NCBI RefSeq assembly: GCF_030272615.1
Contig: NC_081415.1
Span: 371,607,809 to 371,671,808 of the forward strand
Reading direction: 5' to 3'
Source: Cryptomeria japonica
Lineage: Eukaryota; Streptophyta; Pinopsida; Cupressales; Cupressaceae
DNA: 64,000 nt
Shown here: piece by piece, positions 32,516-45,161 of the stretch
How positions within the stretch are numbered: the stretch's first letter is position 1
How the letters are laid out: each line of letters starts with the position of its first letter
Position numbers and translations under genes: made by a program
The notes under the pieces: generated by a model
Database searches by the model: none
The model's input: the letters and a program-made list of their open reading frames with translations, nothing else
Told to the model about the DNA's origin: nothing

Positions 32516-35500
32516 TCCCAACTAGTGCTCAATAATGACGATGGGTTGTTTGGGTAGAGCTTGAAGGGAATCTCACATGTATATTATGTAATTTACAATA
32601 ATGATTAAGCTAATGTCCCTAACTCTAGTAGGAATGATCAATTTTATGTCTAACATGATTGAGGGGTCTCAATTGGGATCTAATTGGTAAATGATATCTC
32701 TATTTCATTTCTTACTTGGGAATTGTGATTTTAGACCAAAAAGTAGGGCATTGGAAAAGGGGACATTACAGACTCAAAATAAACATGAGGTATGAGGTAT
32801 GCAAAGCAAAATACAACTCAAAACAGCAAAACAAAAATTGGGAAAAAATCGGCAAACCAAAAGTGTAAGATTTTTTTTTTTAAATAGGAAAAAAATGGAT
32901 TTAAAAAAATGTTAAAATGTAGAAAAGAGACAAAAAACTTACTGTTTCCAAAATTTAAAGACATTTCAATAGCATAAAGATATAGAGAGCAAATAAATTG
33001 AGAGTTTAGCCCATAAGTTGTGGAATATAGATTGTTCTTGTTTACGCTCATATCATTGATGTGGACTCTTTGGATTTTAATATGTCTGTAGTTTGAATTG
33101 GAAATCCTTGGTTGACAGATTTTTTCTTCTTCCATGGACTCCAGATTAGTCTTATATCATTCAATGAATCTCATGCATGTAGAGGAAACTAAGGGTAAGT
33201 ACTGTATGGAACGAACACGAGTTAGAAACTTCAAGTAATGATATTGTAAAATCACTATCATTATTTATTTGTATCATTCAGCAACATATCATTATTTATT
33301 TACCAAACAAACACGAATTAGTATTATTATTATTATCTAACTCATTACTTATAAAATCCTACCAAACAAACATGAGTTAGTGTTATTATCATATGACTAC
33401 ATATCATTACTTATTTATAAAATTTTATCATTATCATAAAGTAAGATGAGATAATATGTTTCTCTATGATATCAAACAAACACGAAATAGAAACTTCAAC
33501 TAATCCTATCATAAATTATTTATATGGCTTAATGTTAATAAACATCAAGTAATGATAAGATTTTATTATTATTGTCTAACTCGTTTAATTGTACGTTTTA
33601 TTATTATTAATGCAAGTAATGATAAGATTTATAAATTCTAAAACAAATTACCAAGAACAAATAAATATAGCTAGATAAATGGTCTGGAAATTCTGAAAGA
33701 CTATGTCTGAAAAATTCGCGAGCCACTATTAATTTATATAAAATCTGAATCATTATGAGTTTATAAAGATTTATGAATACCAAAAACCCATTGACTGGAA
33801 AATTACCTGTTCATGCAGCAGCCATCTGGAAATGAAATCATGTGACAAAGTATGCAGAGCAAACTGGAGGTAGAAAAACTAAAAAAAAGGAAAAATGCAG
33901 AGTATAATCCATACCCACAATATGCCATTACGTGGGTAGATGAAACATGCATTTAACTCCAAAAAATTGTGCTAAAATTGGAAAAAATCAGCATAAATTG
34001 TGGAAAATGGTAAAAAATGGTGATATGTCAAAGATACAGAGGTACAAAACAATCTAGATCAGAAAAGAATATAGTGGATATGATTAAGGGATGGAAGGAC
34101 TCTTAGTGAGATCCAAACAACATTAGAATAACCAACAAGTGCTAACCAATCTCATAATCGATGTCAAACCCAAGAGAAAAGTTTAAAGGGATGGAAAGAC
34201 CCTTAGTGTGGTCCAAACAACATCATTATAACCAAGAAGTGGTAGAAGACAGGCTGGAACAGCATGGCATTGGCATTACAAAAGTTGCCAATGCTGTAAA
34301 ATCACACAAAAATACAAGAGGGAAGAAAAATGTGAAGTGAGTGAAAACAGTAAGTTACCGAGTAAAGAGAGAAAGAGTGATGCGAAAAACAAGAATTGGC
34401 AATGGATATGAGAGAATAGGTCCAAGGGAAGTAGTATTGTAGACAAGGATGGCAACATATGAGTAAATAAGCAAACAAAAGAATTGGGGATAGCAGAGGA
34501 AAGAGATGATACAATGTATTTGAACCAACAAACTATCAAAGGAGACCTGAGTGTACTAAAGAGGTGTGGATAGGTCAATGAACTCTTTTAAAGTGGCATA
34601 AGACAATTTAGAATCACAATGAGGAATGGGAAAGAAACCAAGCTGTGGATGAGATCTCAAATGTACAGCCAGGAGGCTTGCCATAAACTCTCATCTGATT
34701 TAATTAGAGCTGGCCAGGAGACTTCCCTAAGAAGGGCAATGTGGTGGTGTCCACATCCTGAAAGTGATAATTGTTGCTGCTCCAATGTAGCTGAGGTGGC
34801 ATATGAATCCACTTTGGGATTGGATTCTTTTGCAGGTGAAGTCCACTGTGATGGCTTGTTTGGGTGAAGGAACCATGCTGTCTTTATGTAAGACCATGAC
34901 TTGCCTTTTGCAGATTGATTTCAATAAGCTTTCTTGTCATTTTTCTCACCAAGTATTTCAACAATGGCTTTCTGTCTATTGTGGAATTGTTGGTAATTGT
35001 GTCTGAGAATGTTGAAAGGTACTCTTGTTTCTGATTAATGTTTTTTTACATGAGTAGTTGGTTTTCCTTTTGCCAATTGATATGGGAAAGTAACATGGCA
35101 ATGCACTGCCGAAGCAAAGTTATATTAGTATCTCTCATCCATTTTTACAGCCAGTCTAGCTAGGGTGTCAACACTAGCAAGTGAAATTACCAAACAAGAG
35201 GAATGGTAAGAGGCTTGCTTTGGCAGATTATTATTAGGTTTAGGCTGAACAGGTAAAGCAAGGGTGGGGATAACCCTCAAAAGGGTTTTGAACTTTTGAC
35301 TGTAGCTAGAGCTTTCTTGGTGGGGGTATTGTGGGCCATTCTACTGGGATTTTAACTATTCTTTTGAGAACTTGGCTTAGAGGAAAATAAATCAGCAGGA
35401 GTAAAAACTTTTTTAACTTAGCTCTTTGAAAGATGAGTGAATGCAAAATTAGATCTGATATATAACATGGCTTTTGAATAGCAGTGAAACTTGCTTGTTG

Positions 35501-35548
35501 TTGCACCCCTACAAAATTTTCATAACAAGTCGTTTTGTCCTTGTTCTT
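32516..35548. other. No gene; AT-rich with degenerate repeats
   Basis: I see no gene. At 33200-33640 phrases of the kind AAACAAACACGA(A/G)TTAG and ATCATTATTTATTT recur in an irregular array. At 34087-34250 a ~60-bp segment beginning AGGGATGGAA is repeated with a 100-bp period. Open frames on the minus strand at 34276-34578 have no recognisable features. Confidence 0.55.
34087..34250. repeat. Imperfect direct repeat, 100-bp period
   Basis: Copies begin at 34087 and 34187, both AGGGATGGAA(G/A)GAC followed by CCTTAGTG-type sequence and GTCCAAACAACAT. The copies differ by several substitutions. Confidence 0.75.
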
Positions 35549-36407
35549 TTTTTATTGAATATAGTATACCAAAAGGTAAAAAGATACATCATAGTAAGAT
35601 CTGCACAAAATAAGTTCCAAACTTCTCTGGCATAAAAACAATAAAAAATGTGATTGATATTTTCAGGTTTTCTACAAACAGCACATAGGTTGAGACTGGA
35701 GGAAAATAAGGAGTAAGGTAACTTCTACAGAATAAGTAGCCATTTAAAGCAAGCGATCTTTGGTTGCAACACATTAGACCCAAGTAACTTAAATTTTTTT
35801 GACCACTTCTGCTCCAACATTGCAAGCTTCCAACAAATATTCAGGTGAATAATAATATCCGGTGTTTTGACTAAAGAGTCATTAATTGTTCTAGGTTTCG
35901 CTTTATGCAGATTAAAGCGATCACACCACTTTAGCTTAGCTAGAAACTCATCATCACACTGAAATTGCACAAGGAAACGTAGAGCTTTACATGCTTCCTT
36001 TAGAATTGAATATGTCCTCACCTGGGTATGAGGAAGGTTGGATTCAGTACTTAAGGAGGCCCAAGAGTTTAATTAATTGTTGAAAAAAATGTCATTAAAG
36101 GTTTTAGTTCCATTAATAGCCTATGCCTTAACAAAGCAACCTTGCAATAAGGCAAGGGGCTTACCTTTAGTAGTTAAGTTCCACCATAAAGATCTTGAAG
36201 GGCTTATCAAAGCCCTATTATGATTTAAATACTCAGTCAATAATCAGTGTTCTTACTTGTTCCCAAGCTTTCCATATACTTTTGAAGACATTGGATCCAA
36301 TAGGAGGTACAGGGACTTTACGAGATAACAAGTCAAAGAAGGGTAGATGCTTCCAGGTTTTAGCCTGTTATGGGATAGCTAATTGAATATTATTCCTCAC
36401 TAGGACC
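35549..36407 (-). mobile_element. LINE fragment 3: C-terminal zf-RVT region and 3' end
   Basis: On the minus strand the frame continues with RNNIQLAIP and KTWKHLPFFDLLS. It then has a long segment ending LQPKIACFKWLLIL, the start of the zf-RVT zinc-binding region found at the end of plant LINE ORF2. Frame changes follow. The element ends near a plus-strand T run at 35549-35557, which on the minus strand reads AATAAAAAAAG. I see no RNase H here. Its target duplications were not identified. Confidence 0.8.
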
Positions 36408-36989
36408 TGTTGTGACCTTTTCACACATCGCCCCATTGCTAACGGGGACCCCCTCTTTGCCGGCTTTCTGCATTGTTAGGTTAGGATTTTGGCTGCTTAG
36501 TGGGCAATTTTGCGTTTCCCGTGCCTGAGTCTCGGAGTTTTGATCATGCCTAGTGCTGTCTAGGGTTTTTGAAGTTATAGTATCAAGTTGCAAACGTTGA
36601 TATTTTAATGATCCTAAGTTTTGTCGAAGTATTTGACCTCTTGAGCATTAGCGTGTTTTTAAACACGCGCATCAGTGATTTTAAAGTGCCAAGGTATTTA
36701 CAGACCTTTTGGAGTTGTTTTCTGGCTCCTAAGGTATTATTAAGTTGATTTCACACTTTGTTCCAATATTTTCCTAGCGTTTCGCTTATATTTTTGGAAA
36801 ATTTGCCTAGGTCCAGTCTAATTTTGAATTTTCTAAGTGATTTTGAGTGGTTAAAATGTTAAAATCCTAAGGGAAATCCATATTCCAAAGTTTAAAGGGT
36901 CAAATTCCATGCTAGAGGTGCTTTTCCCCTCACATTCCAGACTACCCAACCCATTCCCCCACTCAAAATCCATACTACACATGGGTTTC

Positions 36990-37560
36990 CCTTGAAATCC
37001 ATACTGGCTACTATTTTCCCCCACTGTTTATCCATACCCAAATCGATTTTCCCCTGGGAGTGTTAAAATTTGGCTAAGTGTCAGGATTTATCCAGACTGC
37101 CATCGATTTTGCACCAGGAGCGCGGACTGGAGTGTGGACTGAAGTGTGGACAACGTTGAGGATGATTCCATGCCTAGGTCGATTTTCCACCAGGATTTTT
37201 GTGACAAGTGACTGCGGATTTTTTGTCCGGATTTTCATCCAGACAGAGATTGATTTTCCCCTGAGAGCATTTTTGTAAGGAGTTTTGAGTTCGTATTTTC
37301 ATCCAGACTGAGGTCGAAATTCCACCAAGGAGGATTTTTCCAAGTTAAGTGAGTTTGGAGTGTGGATTTTTCAATCCAGACTGCCATCGATTTTTCCCTG
37401 GGGAGTTTTGTGTGCATTTTTGATGAATTTATGCATGGATTTTTATTCAAGCTAGAATCGATTTTCCCTTATGGGGAATTTTTGGCAATTTTAATGATTT
37501 TTAAAGGGATTTTTCTCCCAACCCAAGTCGATTTTCCCATGAAGGCTTAATTTGGACTTA
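36990..37560 (+). repeat. ~70-bp degenerate repeat array in U3 of unit B
   Basis: A phrase of the form ATTTTCATCCAGACTG-n-TCGATTTTCC-n-CCAGG/GGGG recurs with its TCGATTTT-like core at 37043, 37103, 37179, 37250, 37314, 37387, 37458 and 37528. Spacing is 60-76 bp. It occupies the same part of U3 as the hairpin array of unit A but shares no sequence with it. Confidence 0.85.
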
Positions 37561-39021
37561 AATTGCAATATTTTAATAAATAAGCCCCATTTAATTGCTT
37601 TTAAATAATGATTAATGATTATTTAAAATTTTAAAAGCAAAATTTAATAACTTGCAATAATCATTTAATATTTTGAATCTTCTAGAAGCAAGTTAGGTTT
37701 TTACCAAGCAAGTATTTAAGGAAGTGTTTTATCCCACATTGCTTGTGTGGTGAAAGTAAGAGGTAAAAACAAGTATAAGAGAGGAGCTTTAGCATTATTT
37801 TATTATTAAATCTGCCAGGTGTCTCCATGAAAGGCGATTTTTCTCCAAGTTGGGTGAATTTTAGCAAGTGATTGAAGTGAAATATTGGGTTGAGGATTCT
37901 TTCCTCTATTTTTTTCAGCTTGCTGATCTATTCCCTTTTGCTACCATTAAAGACCAGTTCCAGAATTTCGATTTTCCAAGTTTGGCGATTTTTTCCAAAT
38001 TTGGCAATTTTTGGTGAAAAGTGGTGATTTTGTGTTTGGAGACTTGGGCGATATTTTCCTCCATTTTTTGCTTGCTGTTCCAGACCTCCATTATTGCAGA
38101 TTCGGGCTGCCATTGATGACATTTTCAGAATTTTAGTATGGCGCCATAGTTGGGAAATTTCGATTTTGCTTGGAGAGTGGTTTGGTGCCACATTTTGATG
38201 ATTTTCATGCATGCTTGGTGGCTGTCATCATTTTCAGCTTGCTGATTCGCTTAAGATCTGAGGTTTGCTTCAGATTTGACCTCCATTAATGGCTGCCATT
38301 AATTTTCAGACTTAAGTTTTTATTGCCCAGCCAATTCCAACTTAGGCGATTTGCATTTGAGGTATTTTGTGGAGTTTTTGGTGCATTTTCAGAACTATCT
38401 TATCGCTGTTGCAGGTCTGAAAACTCCATTGTTAGGCGGTTGTCTTCAGAAATTTTCATTTCCAGCCACCTAACCATTTTGACGATTTTGCTTGGGGCTG
38501 ATTCCTTAGCCATTTTTCATCATTTTTCAGGGATTTTTAACTACTTTGCAAGGTGCTGGTAAGTTTGAAGTATTCAATTTTTTAGACGTGTCCTCAGAAA
38601 TTAATTTTTTACCAGCCACACTTACATTCCTGAATATGATTGTTTTCATCATTAAAACTGATTTTTATCGAGTTTATGCACATTTTTGAAGATTACAGCA
38701 TGTTTTAAAAGTCTGATTTTTAGGTTGTCTTCAGAATTGTTGACTTCCATTGTTGACTGCGGAAGGTGTCTTCAGACATACATTGTGTGAAAACACAACC
38801 TTTCACACCTTTCCTTAGTCATCATTAATTTGGTATACTCCTTTGCATTTTAGCTTGCATATTTTCTAAGCATAAAGAGGTATCAATGAATTTTATGAAA
38901 GGTTTCCATGCCTTAGTGTTGTCACATTTTGAACTTAATTGCTAAAATTTACCAAGTGTATGGATTATTTTCCTGGCTCCATACTCTAAATTAGCTAAAT
39001 ATTTAGAAAGTCAGGAATTTT

Positions 39022-42000
39022 ATGAAGAGCATTATTTATTTTCCTAAGTCTAACTTCGAGCTTCGTACAAGTGTGATGTCAAAATTTGGATATAAGGAAA
39101 GGAAAGAACTATTGAAGATGCTGGAGACTGGATTTTATCCAGAGTTTAAGATTTCATCCAGATGGAAGGAGATCACTGATACAAACATGCATTTCCTAGA
39201 CTTCGACCAGATGCAGCGTTAGATGTTAGGAGTTGGAGATCAAGTTCCTTCCCCAGCATATGCGAATATTATGAAGAGTGGCATTTTCCATGCCGCTGGA
39301 TTTCCACAGTCCATACAGTGCAGTGAGCTTATCCTGGAGTGTGCACGATGTTACGATCTGCTTACAAGAATGATTAAGACTCCTAAGGGCATTGTCATCG
39401 CCTACCTTGCTGAGGATGCTATTGCAGAGGTGTTCGGAATTCCACGCGGAACAGACATGAAGGATGTGACCAAGGAGGATTATGCAGCTTGATACACGAA
39501 GAAGATGGGTGTATGCAAGAATTTAATTAACAAAGAGTGGGTGATTGAGCCTAGGTCTCATCATTCCAAGGCTCCCAAGACACTCATGTGCATAGATTTC
39601 AAGGAGTATAGTGATTTGATATTCCTACTCAACAGAGTGATGGGGATGCCGCAGGGAGCAATATTTGATGGATGGATGTTCTACTTCATCCAGGATTGTC
39701 TTAGAGGAAAACTAGTAAATTGGTCAAAGATTATAAGTGACAATCTGGATTTTCAGCTGAGGAATGTAGAACGGTCCAAGTCATTCGCCATGACTTCTTA
39801 CCTGGTATACCTGCTTGCACGGTTTGTTTCATACAGAGGATTAATATGCAAAGGAGAAATTGGGAATGGGCAAGGACAATTCCGGAGTCACGAGTGCTAC
39901 CCCTAGCAGAGCATGTATAGAATTGATGACTATAAGAGAGTGAATGCTGCATTCACTATGTACATCACATGGATGCTGCGAGGCGGAATCCACAGAAGAT
40001 TGTCCAAGGAGGCAACAAAGTTAATAGAGAAATATGGATCATGGTATATACAATTTCCCACTTTCACATACTTTAGGATTCATGGGTTTCAATCTGAACC
40101 CTAACTTCCTAGGTATCCGACTGACAGAATGATCTTGTTGGAAGTGGTGAGACAGCTTCTAGAGTTCGATGTTATTCAGAGAGAGAAGCACATGACAGAC
40201 ATGCCATTCCCTATTTCAGTCGGGAAGACGTCAGAGGTTTGCCAGTCCGCCATAGCCGCCAACACTGCGAGTGAGGAGCTTGCATTCTATCGATTTGCTA
40301 CATATAAGAAGAGAGAAAGATTTGATCCAGACAAGAAGGTTGGAAGGATCAGGGGAGAGAAGTTCACTCAAAAAATTGACATAGAAGATTATTGGGCTAA
40401 CCTGATGGACGAGCAAGCAGTGAAGAGAAGAATGTGTTACAGAATGTCAATGGATTTCATGAGGAAGTGTGGACTTTTCCTCATTCCTGATCAAGTATTA
40501 GATGACAGAGATCATACACATCCACAGTATGAGAATGAAATGAAGAATGCAATCTTATTGCCAAACTGGTCAGAGTCAGAGGAGATTGACCTGAATATAT
40601 TGATGAGAGAGGTCTTGAATTTCTCCTGCATATGGGTAGATATACAGATGAATAAGTTAGTTGACATGGGTGTTCCCTTCACTTATGAAAGGATGAAGCT
40701 GGAAGAGTCTACTTCCAAGGATGATCAGAGGACTGTCAGTGATGTTAAGATTCATGCAGACGAAGAGAGTCAAGCTCCCAAGAGAAGGAAGAACACGCTA
40801 GGAGAAGTCAAGGCTAGAGGGAAGAAGATTGATGAGATGAAGAAGAAACATAAGACTATCATTCCTTCACCCCCTCCCAATGTCTCATCATGATTGAAGT
40901 TACAGAGCAGAACAAGGAAACTCAGCAGTGTTCCAACACAGTGATACTACAAGAGAATATTCAGGAGTTCCATGCCACAACAACATCTGCACCTCCGAAT
41001 GATAATAATGATCAGCCGGAATCCCCTACTATCCTTTTGGAAGTTAGTTTGGGAAATGAGGTATATGATTGGACCAAGAATAGTCTTGATGATAATGATG
41101 ATATTATCTCGGCATTGAGAGGACTTGATCGAGAAATATGTCTCGATGATGGTATGGAGATGGCCGCTATTCCTGAATGGCTGATGAGAAGTATGGAGAA
41201 AAGTAAACAAATGATAGAGGTACAACCTATTGATGATATTGATGACTACCTAGCTAGGAATGCTAAGGAGAAGGAGCCCAAGAGAGCGGAGATTTTGTCG
41301 CATATAGCTAGAGATGAGACAGGAATGCGGATTGCGCAAATTGCTATTCCTATTGCAGGTGTGACAGCAGACATGGCTACCCCTATGGATTCCAGATCAC
41401 TTCAGTTGCCCTTGGTCGTACATCCAGAAAGCAGGAATTTCATGAGGTTGGTGAAAACCTCAAGGCAATTGATGCAAGGTTAGACAAAGAGGTTGCAGAG
41501 AAAGAATGGTACAGAGAAGAGAATATTAGACTCAAAGAGTATATTGCAGGGACAAGGCGTGGAAATCCCACCCTTATTTCCCCTATTGCCACTGACCATG
41601 GAATACATTCACACTGTGAGGTAGCGAGAGGTACACACTCGGAGGTGGAAAAGTGGATTGAGAGCACAAGAAAGCAGGCAGGTGATTTCCTCACTCAGTT
41701 TGTCCATGCATATGATAGGACAACAGGGCTTGTATTCAGAATCCAGTATTTGGAGGGAGTTTGGGAAGAATTCCAGCCTCTCCAAGAGAAGACTATTCCA
41801 CGCCTCAAGGCTTTGAAGAGGATTCCTAATTCCACATTGGTCGGCGAGAACATTGTGCACAGTGGAGACATACGATTTCCATGGTTGGTATTGTTCATTA
41901 GCCGTGAAGAAATCAACTTATGAGAACGCCCAGTCGAGTTGTATGGAGATGGAAGGATTAATTCAGGACATTCAGATGAAGATCCTTGCCTCGATTGAGG

Positions 42001-42350
42001 AATTATTGGGTGTTGATGTTAGTGATGCTAGTGGTTTACACTTAGCCAAATTAAGAGACAAGATGAAATTTATGTATTTTTGCTAGTTGGACTCTTTGAA
42101 GAAGAGTCAGATAGATGACTTGGTCTCTTTGTTGATTCATGTTCATAGTTCGCAGAAGCTCATGCCAGAATGGGAGAATACTTTGAATGCTTGCTTGGAT
42201 TCACTGGATGTGATTGATTTACAACAGGATACCTTGCCTAGCATTTCCATGGAGGAGTTAGATTCAGTATTGGCTAGATTCTTGGAGTATGCTAGGAGAG
42301 AGAGAGATGCAGGGAGGAATCTTCTGGAAGATTCCCTATTTGATGACTAG
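39022..42350 (+). pseudogene. Broken homologue of the 1079-aa protein in unit B
   Basis: The frame from 39022 to 40893 stays in register but is broken by TAG (39220), TGA (39490), TAG (39904) and TAA (40102). Later parts change frame near 40890 and again between 41480 and 42090. Motifs follow the unit A protein in order: AGFPQSIQC, AYLAEDAIAEVF, LLNRVMGMP, WMFYFIQ, KSFAMTSY, GGIHRRLS, RYPTDRMILLEVVRQL, LPNWSESEEIDL, IPEWLM, DETGMR and, at the end, ARFLEYARRERDAGRNLL. By eye about half the residues match in the conserved domain. An additional N-terminal stretch (39022-39200) has no clear match in A. This copy cannot make the protein. Confidence 0.88.
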
Positions 42351-42397
42351 GTATCTTTTCATTGGGCCACATGTTGGTGGCACCATTTTTGATGCAA

Positions 42398-42493
42398 CCC
42401 TAATTAGGGCAATTCTAGGGTTTTGTTGGCATGATCTCGGCCGTTGATCTTAGATCAATCTTGGCCATCCATTTTGTAAGAGACTCTATATAT
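42398..42493 (+). promoter_or_regulatory. Putative LTR core promoter of unit B
   Basis: CCCTAATTAGGG (42398-42409) is followed by CATGATCTCGGCC, CATTTTGTAA and the TATA box CTATATATG (42486-42494). The palindrome sits ~80 bp upstream of TATA, as in A and C. Confidence 0.65.
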
Positions 42494-43308
42494 GCCTCCT
42501 TGTCTCTCTCATTTGTAAGAGAGAGTTTTTGTAGAATTGTTGGTATATGCTGCAGCTATTTGAATCATAATCATTGTTCAATTGTTGGTGATTTTGCTCT
42601 TCAAGTGTTGTATTTGCATTCATGGTTCTCAATTCCTCCAAGTTAGATTAGAATTTAGATTAGAATTTATTTTCATGTATGTTATATTGAGTGAAAGATT
42701 TGTTGAATTCATTTGTGTGGAATCCTTTATCCATACCACTAGCCTCTTGCCGCTGGTAAGTGCGCCTTGTGTGGTCAATTGGAATTTTAAGTAAGCTTAA
42801 CTTCAACTATTACACGTCCCTTGACAAGCATCAACTTGGATGGTGTCAACGTTTGATGGTGATAGCCTGAAAATCTTTAAGTATACCTTAGACGATTGCA
42901 CTAAGCTTGTGTCAATACCTAATTGTGAGACCTTGCCTAGTTTGATTCCACTAGATCCATTCATCATTTCTTACATTCCTAGGCTTAGAATAGATTTCCT
43001 GAACCCTATTCCTTTTGCCCATTTTTTAGTAAGAAGTATATCCAGAGCCATATTGATAAATCTTAAGTTGTTAGCACACCTATTCCGTATCATTCATGAT
43101 AATCCAAACATTTGCGTAAGTCCCCAAGTGAACACAACAATTCACATCGACCATTGAGTTACCCACTCGTCAAGATCTGACATGTAGAAACCTTGGAATC
43201 ATTTTAGTTGATCTCATTCTTAGCATCTGAGGTGATTTTGTTCAAGAGAGGGTAAATTATCTTGGTAATTTATTCTGTAATGTTATGTGCCTAAAACACA
43301 CATCAACA

Positions 43309-43424
43309 GGACCTTCCAAGGTTCATTACATTTTAATGCTTTGACTATCCTTTTTATTGCCAAAGCAAGGCCGTGCTTTTTAAAATATTTTGAGCCTATC
43401 CCTCCTCCAAGTTTATCTAGGCAG
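43309..43424 (-). mobile_element. LINE fragment 2: 111-bp bridge between units B and C
   Basis: This short piece lies between the target duplications of B (GGACC, 43309-43313) and C (GGCAG, 43420-43424). When each duplication is counted once, the minus-strand LINE frame runs from fragment 1 through this piece into fragment 3. The local peptide includes CLDKLGGGIGSKYF and ALKCNEPWKV, typical of the region after LINE reverse transcriptase. It is strong independent support for both insertion boundaries. Confidence 0.9.
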
Positions 43425-44230
43425 CGTTGATGGTGTTTTTATGCACAATGCAACACATATAAAATACTAAGTAATCTATCCTCTCTTGAACAAAATCCTC
43501 CCAAGTGCTAAATTGCGTGATCAAAAGGGATGACTCCAAGGTTCTGAATGTCAAGTGTTGGCGTGCTCTTGGATAGACTAAGTGTGTTTGATGTGATATT
43601 GCTGGAATCACAAGGGGACTTACGTTGAAGCTTGAATGCTTGAATATTGCTAGAACGTGGGAATTAACTTAACTTAAAAAAGAGCAAAAGAGATGGGGTT
43701 GAGAGAGTTTAATCTAATCCTAGGAATGTAAGAGCAATGGACAATCTTTGATGGAAGTCAACTAGACTTTGCTTTGCCATGCAAAGCAACAACTCCACAA
43801 AGCTTAGTGCAATCTCCTAAGGTAAGCGTATGAGGTTCAAATCACCACTACAAGCATAGATACCCTCAAGGTGAAGCATATCAATGAAGTTATTGATAAT
43901 TGAAGTTAAACTTGGCTAAGACGAATCCAGTTGACTACGCAAAGCACTTTACAATTAGCAAGGTGTTAGTAGTATGGATGTATGAATTTCACCGTTGATC
44001 ATGCACAAAATTCTTCCATTTTTCTAAACAACATAAAAAATAAACAGGAAGTAGAGACCATGCAAATTGTTGAATCAACATATGAATTTCACCATATCTT
44101 CAATGAAGTTAATAGGCTTCTTACAACAAAGTCTTGGCAACAATTTTTGCCTTCTCTGCCTACTCTATTCTAGCTGCTAATAATCTGCTACTAAACTATC
44201 AACTATTTACCTTCAAAATGAGGAAACCGA

Positions 44231-44318
44231 GCCTTTTATAGTGATCTCATTACAATGAAGGGATTAGATTGATTCACAATCAATGGCCAAGATTTAAAGA
44301 TAGAAACCCTAATTAGGG
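44231..44318 (-). promoter_or_regulatory. Putative LTR core promoter of unit C
   Basis: On the minus strand CCCTAATTAGGG (44318-44307) is followed by CTTGGCCATTGAT, TCATTGTAATG and a canonical TATAAAAGGC (44240-44231). It has the clearest TATA box of the three related units. Confidence 0.7.
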
Positions 44319-44846
44319 TATGTTACACCCATTACAAAGCATTTAATGCTTGGCCAATGATAAAATTAGAATAAAATGGACACATGTCCTTCCTTGAATT
44401 ATTCACCAATAGATGATGAGGGTAGGTGCATCAGACCTTGTGCCCACATGTGGTAGTTATCTCTTTGTTGGATGAGTCAGGTACATTGAATCTGGACGCC
44501 TTAGCTTAGAATGATGTGATTGGATAAGCAATGATTGGGTGCTGCCTTAGCTTGCTTGATCTTTGTAACTCATCACAAGTTGTAAATGAATGAGGCATAT
44601 CTCTTGATGCTCAACATGATCCAAGTGCCTACAGTGAAGAATGGGATGGTAGTGGGAGATATTCTCGGATTGCATCATCTTCTAACTTAGATTAACTCTT
44701 TTGAAACTATCTCCTGTCTTGATCACCTTCGCCCTGAAGCTTCCATCTTGCTATATTGGCAATGATTCTTGGATTTTCGAAGGAAAATCAAGATTGTGAA
44801 ATTTTTCTTCCTTTAGCTCGTGCATTCTCATGCTAAATCTTGTGCT

Positions 44847-45161
44847 TTATCTCTTCTTGACCATTTCACCTTTCATCTTCTTGCTTTGGAATTCTGCCTT
44901 AGTGCTATATTTGATGTGGACCTCCTTTGCATTCTTCTTGTTTACTTGTGAAGTAGCGTTCTTCTTGATTTGCCTCGGAATGAATCTTTTGATGTCATAG
45001 TTGCTTCCTTGAATGCATTGACGAACTTGCATTGTTGAATTTCTTTCTTCGTGGTGAGGTTCTCTTTCAATCACCTTCGTGCTTGTAGAGAAATCCTTGT
45101 ATAGCAATCTATCCCTGCCACCTTCTTGTATAATCGAAGCCTTGACCTTAGACTTCTCCAT
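44847..45161 (-). CDS. Small basic ORF in unit C, unknown (104 aa)
   Basis: The frame lies where A and B carry their large ORF. The product would be Lys/Arg-rich (for example QIKKNATSQVNKKNAKEVH) with no motif I recognise and no clear match to the 1079-aa protein. It may be a remnant of U3 coding sequence or a chance frame. Confidence 0.2.
   Translation of the reverse strand: MEKSKVKASIIQEGGRDRLLYKDFSTSTKVIEREPHHEERNSTMQVRQCIQGSNYDIKRFIPRQIKKNATSQVNKKNAKEVHIKYSTKAEFQSKKMKGEMVKKR

Larger units (their letters stand above)
36408..43308 (+). mobile_element. Unit B: 6.9-kb solo LTR-like unit with exact TSD
   Basis: The unit runs from TGTTGTGACC (36408) to ACATCAACA (43308). GGACC flanks it exactly (36403-36407 and 43309-43313), and the interrupted LINE frame is restored when one copy is removed. 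In order it holds the conserved start, a ~70-bp repeat array (about 36990-37560), AT-rich sequence, the broken ORF (39022-42350), the promoter block (42398-42493) and ~800 bp of R-U5. No second copy of either end is present, so it is not a two-LTR element. The outward promoter near the 3' end makes a giant solo LTR the best reading. Confidence 0.88.

Noticed and set aside
34276-34578. 100-codon Leu/Ser-rich minus-strand frame resembling membrane segments
   Set aside because: The composition follows from AG-rich DNA on the plus strand, and nothing else supports a gene.
36408-43308. Unit B as a DNA transposon because of its short inverted ends
   Set aside because: TGTTG...CAACA ends with a 5-bp duplication and an outward promoter near the 3' end fit an LTR better. 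The possibility is kept as a refutation test.
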